A DNA stretch of 64,000 nucleotides from Chloroflexota bacterium (GTDB lineage: Bacteria; Chloroflexota; Anaerolineae; Anaerolineales; UBA4823). Shown here one piece after another: positions 63,544 through 64,000 of the stretch. The position numbers and the translations under genes are program-made. The stretch lies in contig JAKOUW010000190.1 in NCBI GenBank assembly GCA_029782365.1, positions 40,679-104,678 of the forward strand, given 5' to 3'. The notes under the pieces are model-generated. The model saw only the letters and a program-made list of their open reading frames with translations, was not told the DNA's origin and ran no database searches. The number at the start of each line of letters is the position of its first letter. The first letter of the stretch is position 1.

Positions 63544-64000
63544 TCAAGGCGCCCACAATGGCGTGAATTTTAATACCTGCGGAGGAACGTAATCGAACGC
63601 CGGGTTGGCAACGCCCAGGATATAGCCCCTGAATTGTTTGGACGGATCACCAGGGACGAAAAAATGTAAATCGCCGCGAGGATCAGTTGAGTTGAAGTAG
63701 ATCACGGCTCGCACACGGTTTTGGCCCGCCAGGTAATTATAAGCGCTGGTCAGCCAGGTATCTTTTTGCGAATTTGGTATCATGCCTCCCCCAGATACCG
63801 TGGCAGTCTGCGAGACAAAGATTGGCTTATTCGGCGCCAGCGCCACCAGGCGATCGATGTAACAGCCGTTATTATCCCAGGGATCGAGATCACATTCGGG
63901 AGTGCTGGTGTTGTAATCGGGGTTATACACCTGGTTTGGGTTCTGCCATTGGCCGTTGGCATTGAAGTTATAGGCGCTGAAACCGACCACATCGACATAC
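63544..64000 (-). CDS. C-terminal part of a GH26-like glycoside hydrolase (5' end outside window)
   Basis: The frame is open to the right edge and ends at TGA (63544-63546). About 150 C-terminal residues are visible: YVDVVGFSAYNF (GH26-type barrel strand), DRLVALAPNKPIFVSQTAT, then WLTSAYNYLA and AVIYFNSTDPRGDLHFF. In GH26 mannanases the KPI strand carries the catalytic Glu (xIAETG type); here Gln stands at that place, so the protein may bind rather than cut glycan. Beta-mannanase relation is from pattern only. Confidence 0.6.
   Translation of the reverse strand, partial: YVDVVGFSAYNFNANGQWQNPNQVYNPDYNTSTPECDLDPWDNNGCYIDRLVALAPNKPIFVSQTATVSGGGMIPNSQKDTWLTSAYNYLAGQNRVRAVIYFNSTDPRGDLHFFVPGDPSKQFRGYILGVANPAFDYVPPQVLKFTPLWAP

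Overview
This window most resembles a chromosomal segment of a Chloroflexota bacterium, probably Anaerolineae-like. That is an inference from gene content: GAF-type histidine kinases, tandem AI-2E permeases, a cobalamin-dependent mutase, lysine 2,3-aminomutase, a phenylalanine T-box, and an unlinked dnaA and dnaK. No rRNA, tRNA, CRISPR array, insertion sequence or prophage was recognised. The first ~16.8 kb looks more GC-rich than the rest.

Layout. 1-16.8 kb holds metabolic genes: a PIG-L deacetylase, a CysO/ThiS-like sulfur carrier and lysine 2,3-aminomutase in one operon; a lipoprotein; phosphoglycerate dehydrogenase; methylmalonyl-CoA epimerase and mutase; a DUF1786 protein; then an aldo/keto reductase, MetH, a homocysteine methyltransferase/MTHFR fusion and an alpha/beta hydrolase in a co-directional run. 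16.8-20.0 kb is a compact minus-strand operon that I read as a RiPP (ribosomally made, modified peptide) cluster: radical SAM/SPASM enzyme, a 58-residue candidate precursor, a Ser-His signal-peptidase-like protein, an HprK-like kinase and PqqD. 20.1-23.3 kb is a copper-handling group: SCO1, an HTH/NosL-like regulator, a TauE-like membrane protein with a cupredoxin-like tail, and PCu(A)C. Its two divergent promoter regions share TTATCA/TGATAA half-sites at conserved spacings.

23.5-31 kb carries pheST behind a Phe T-box leader and two receiver/GAF sensor kinases. 31-45 kb holds a small membrane protein, two AI-2E permeases, dnaA and dnaK flanking a 756-bp intergenic region (possible oriC), selA, tsaD and two tandem GAF histidine kinases. 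45-49.4 kb has tsaC and a panB-panE-panC-coaX operon that feeds CoA synthesis. 49.5-63.5 kb is a long minus-strand surface-polysaccharide locus: a GT2/GT4 fusion, glycosyltransferases, WecB, Wzm/Wzt-like ABC exporter (with a LamG-like domain on the ATPase), Wzz-like and Wzy-like proteins, ending in a secreted zinc metallopeptidase. The window closes inside a GH26-like gene.

The most novel locus is the RiPP operon beside the copper genes. Its precursor is too short to be found easily and has a Cys/His-containing C-terminus. Product and function are unknown, and any link to copper is inference from position only.
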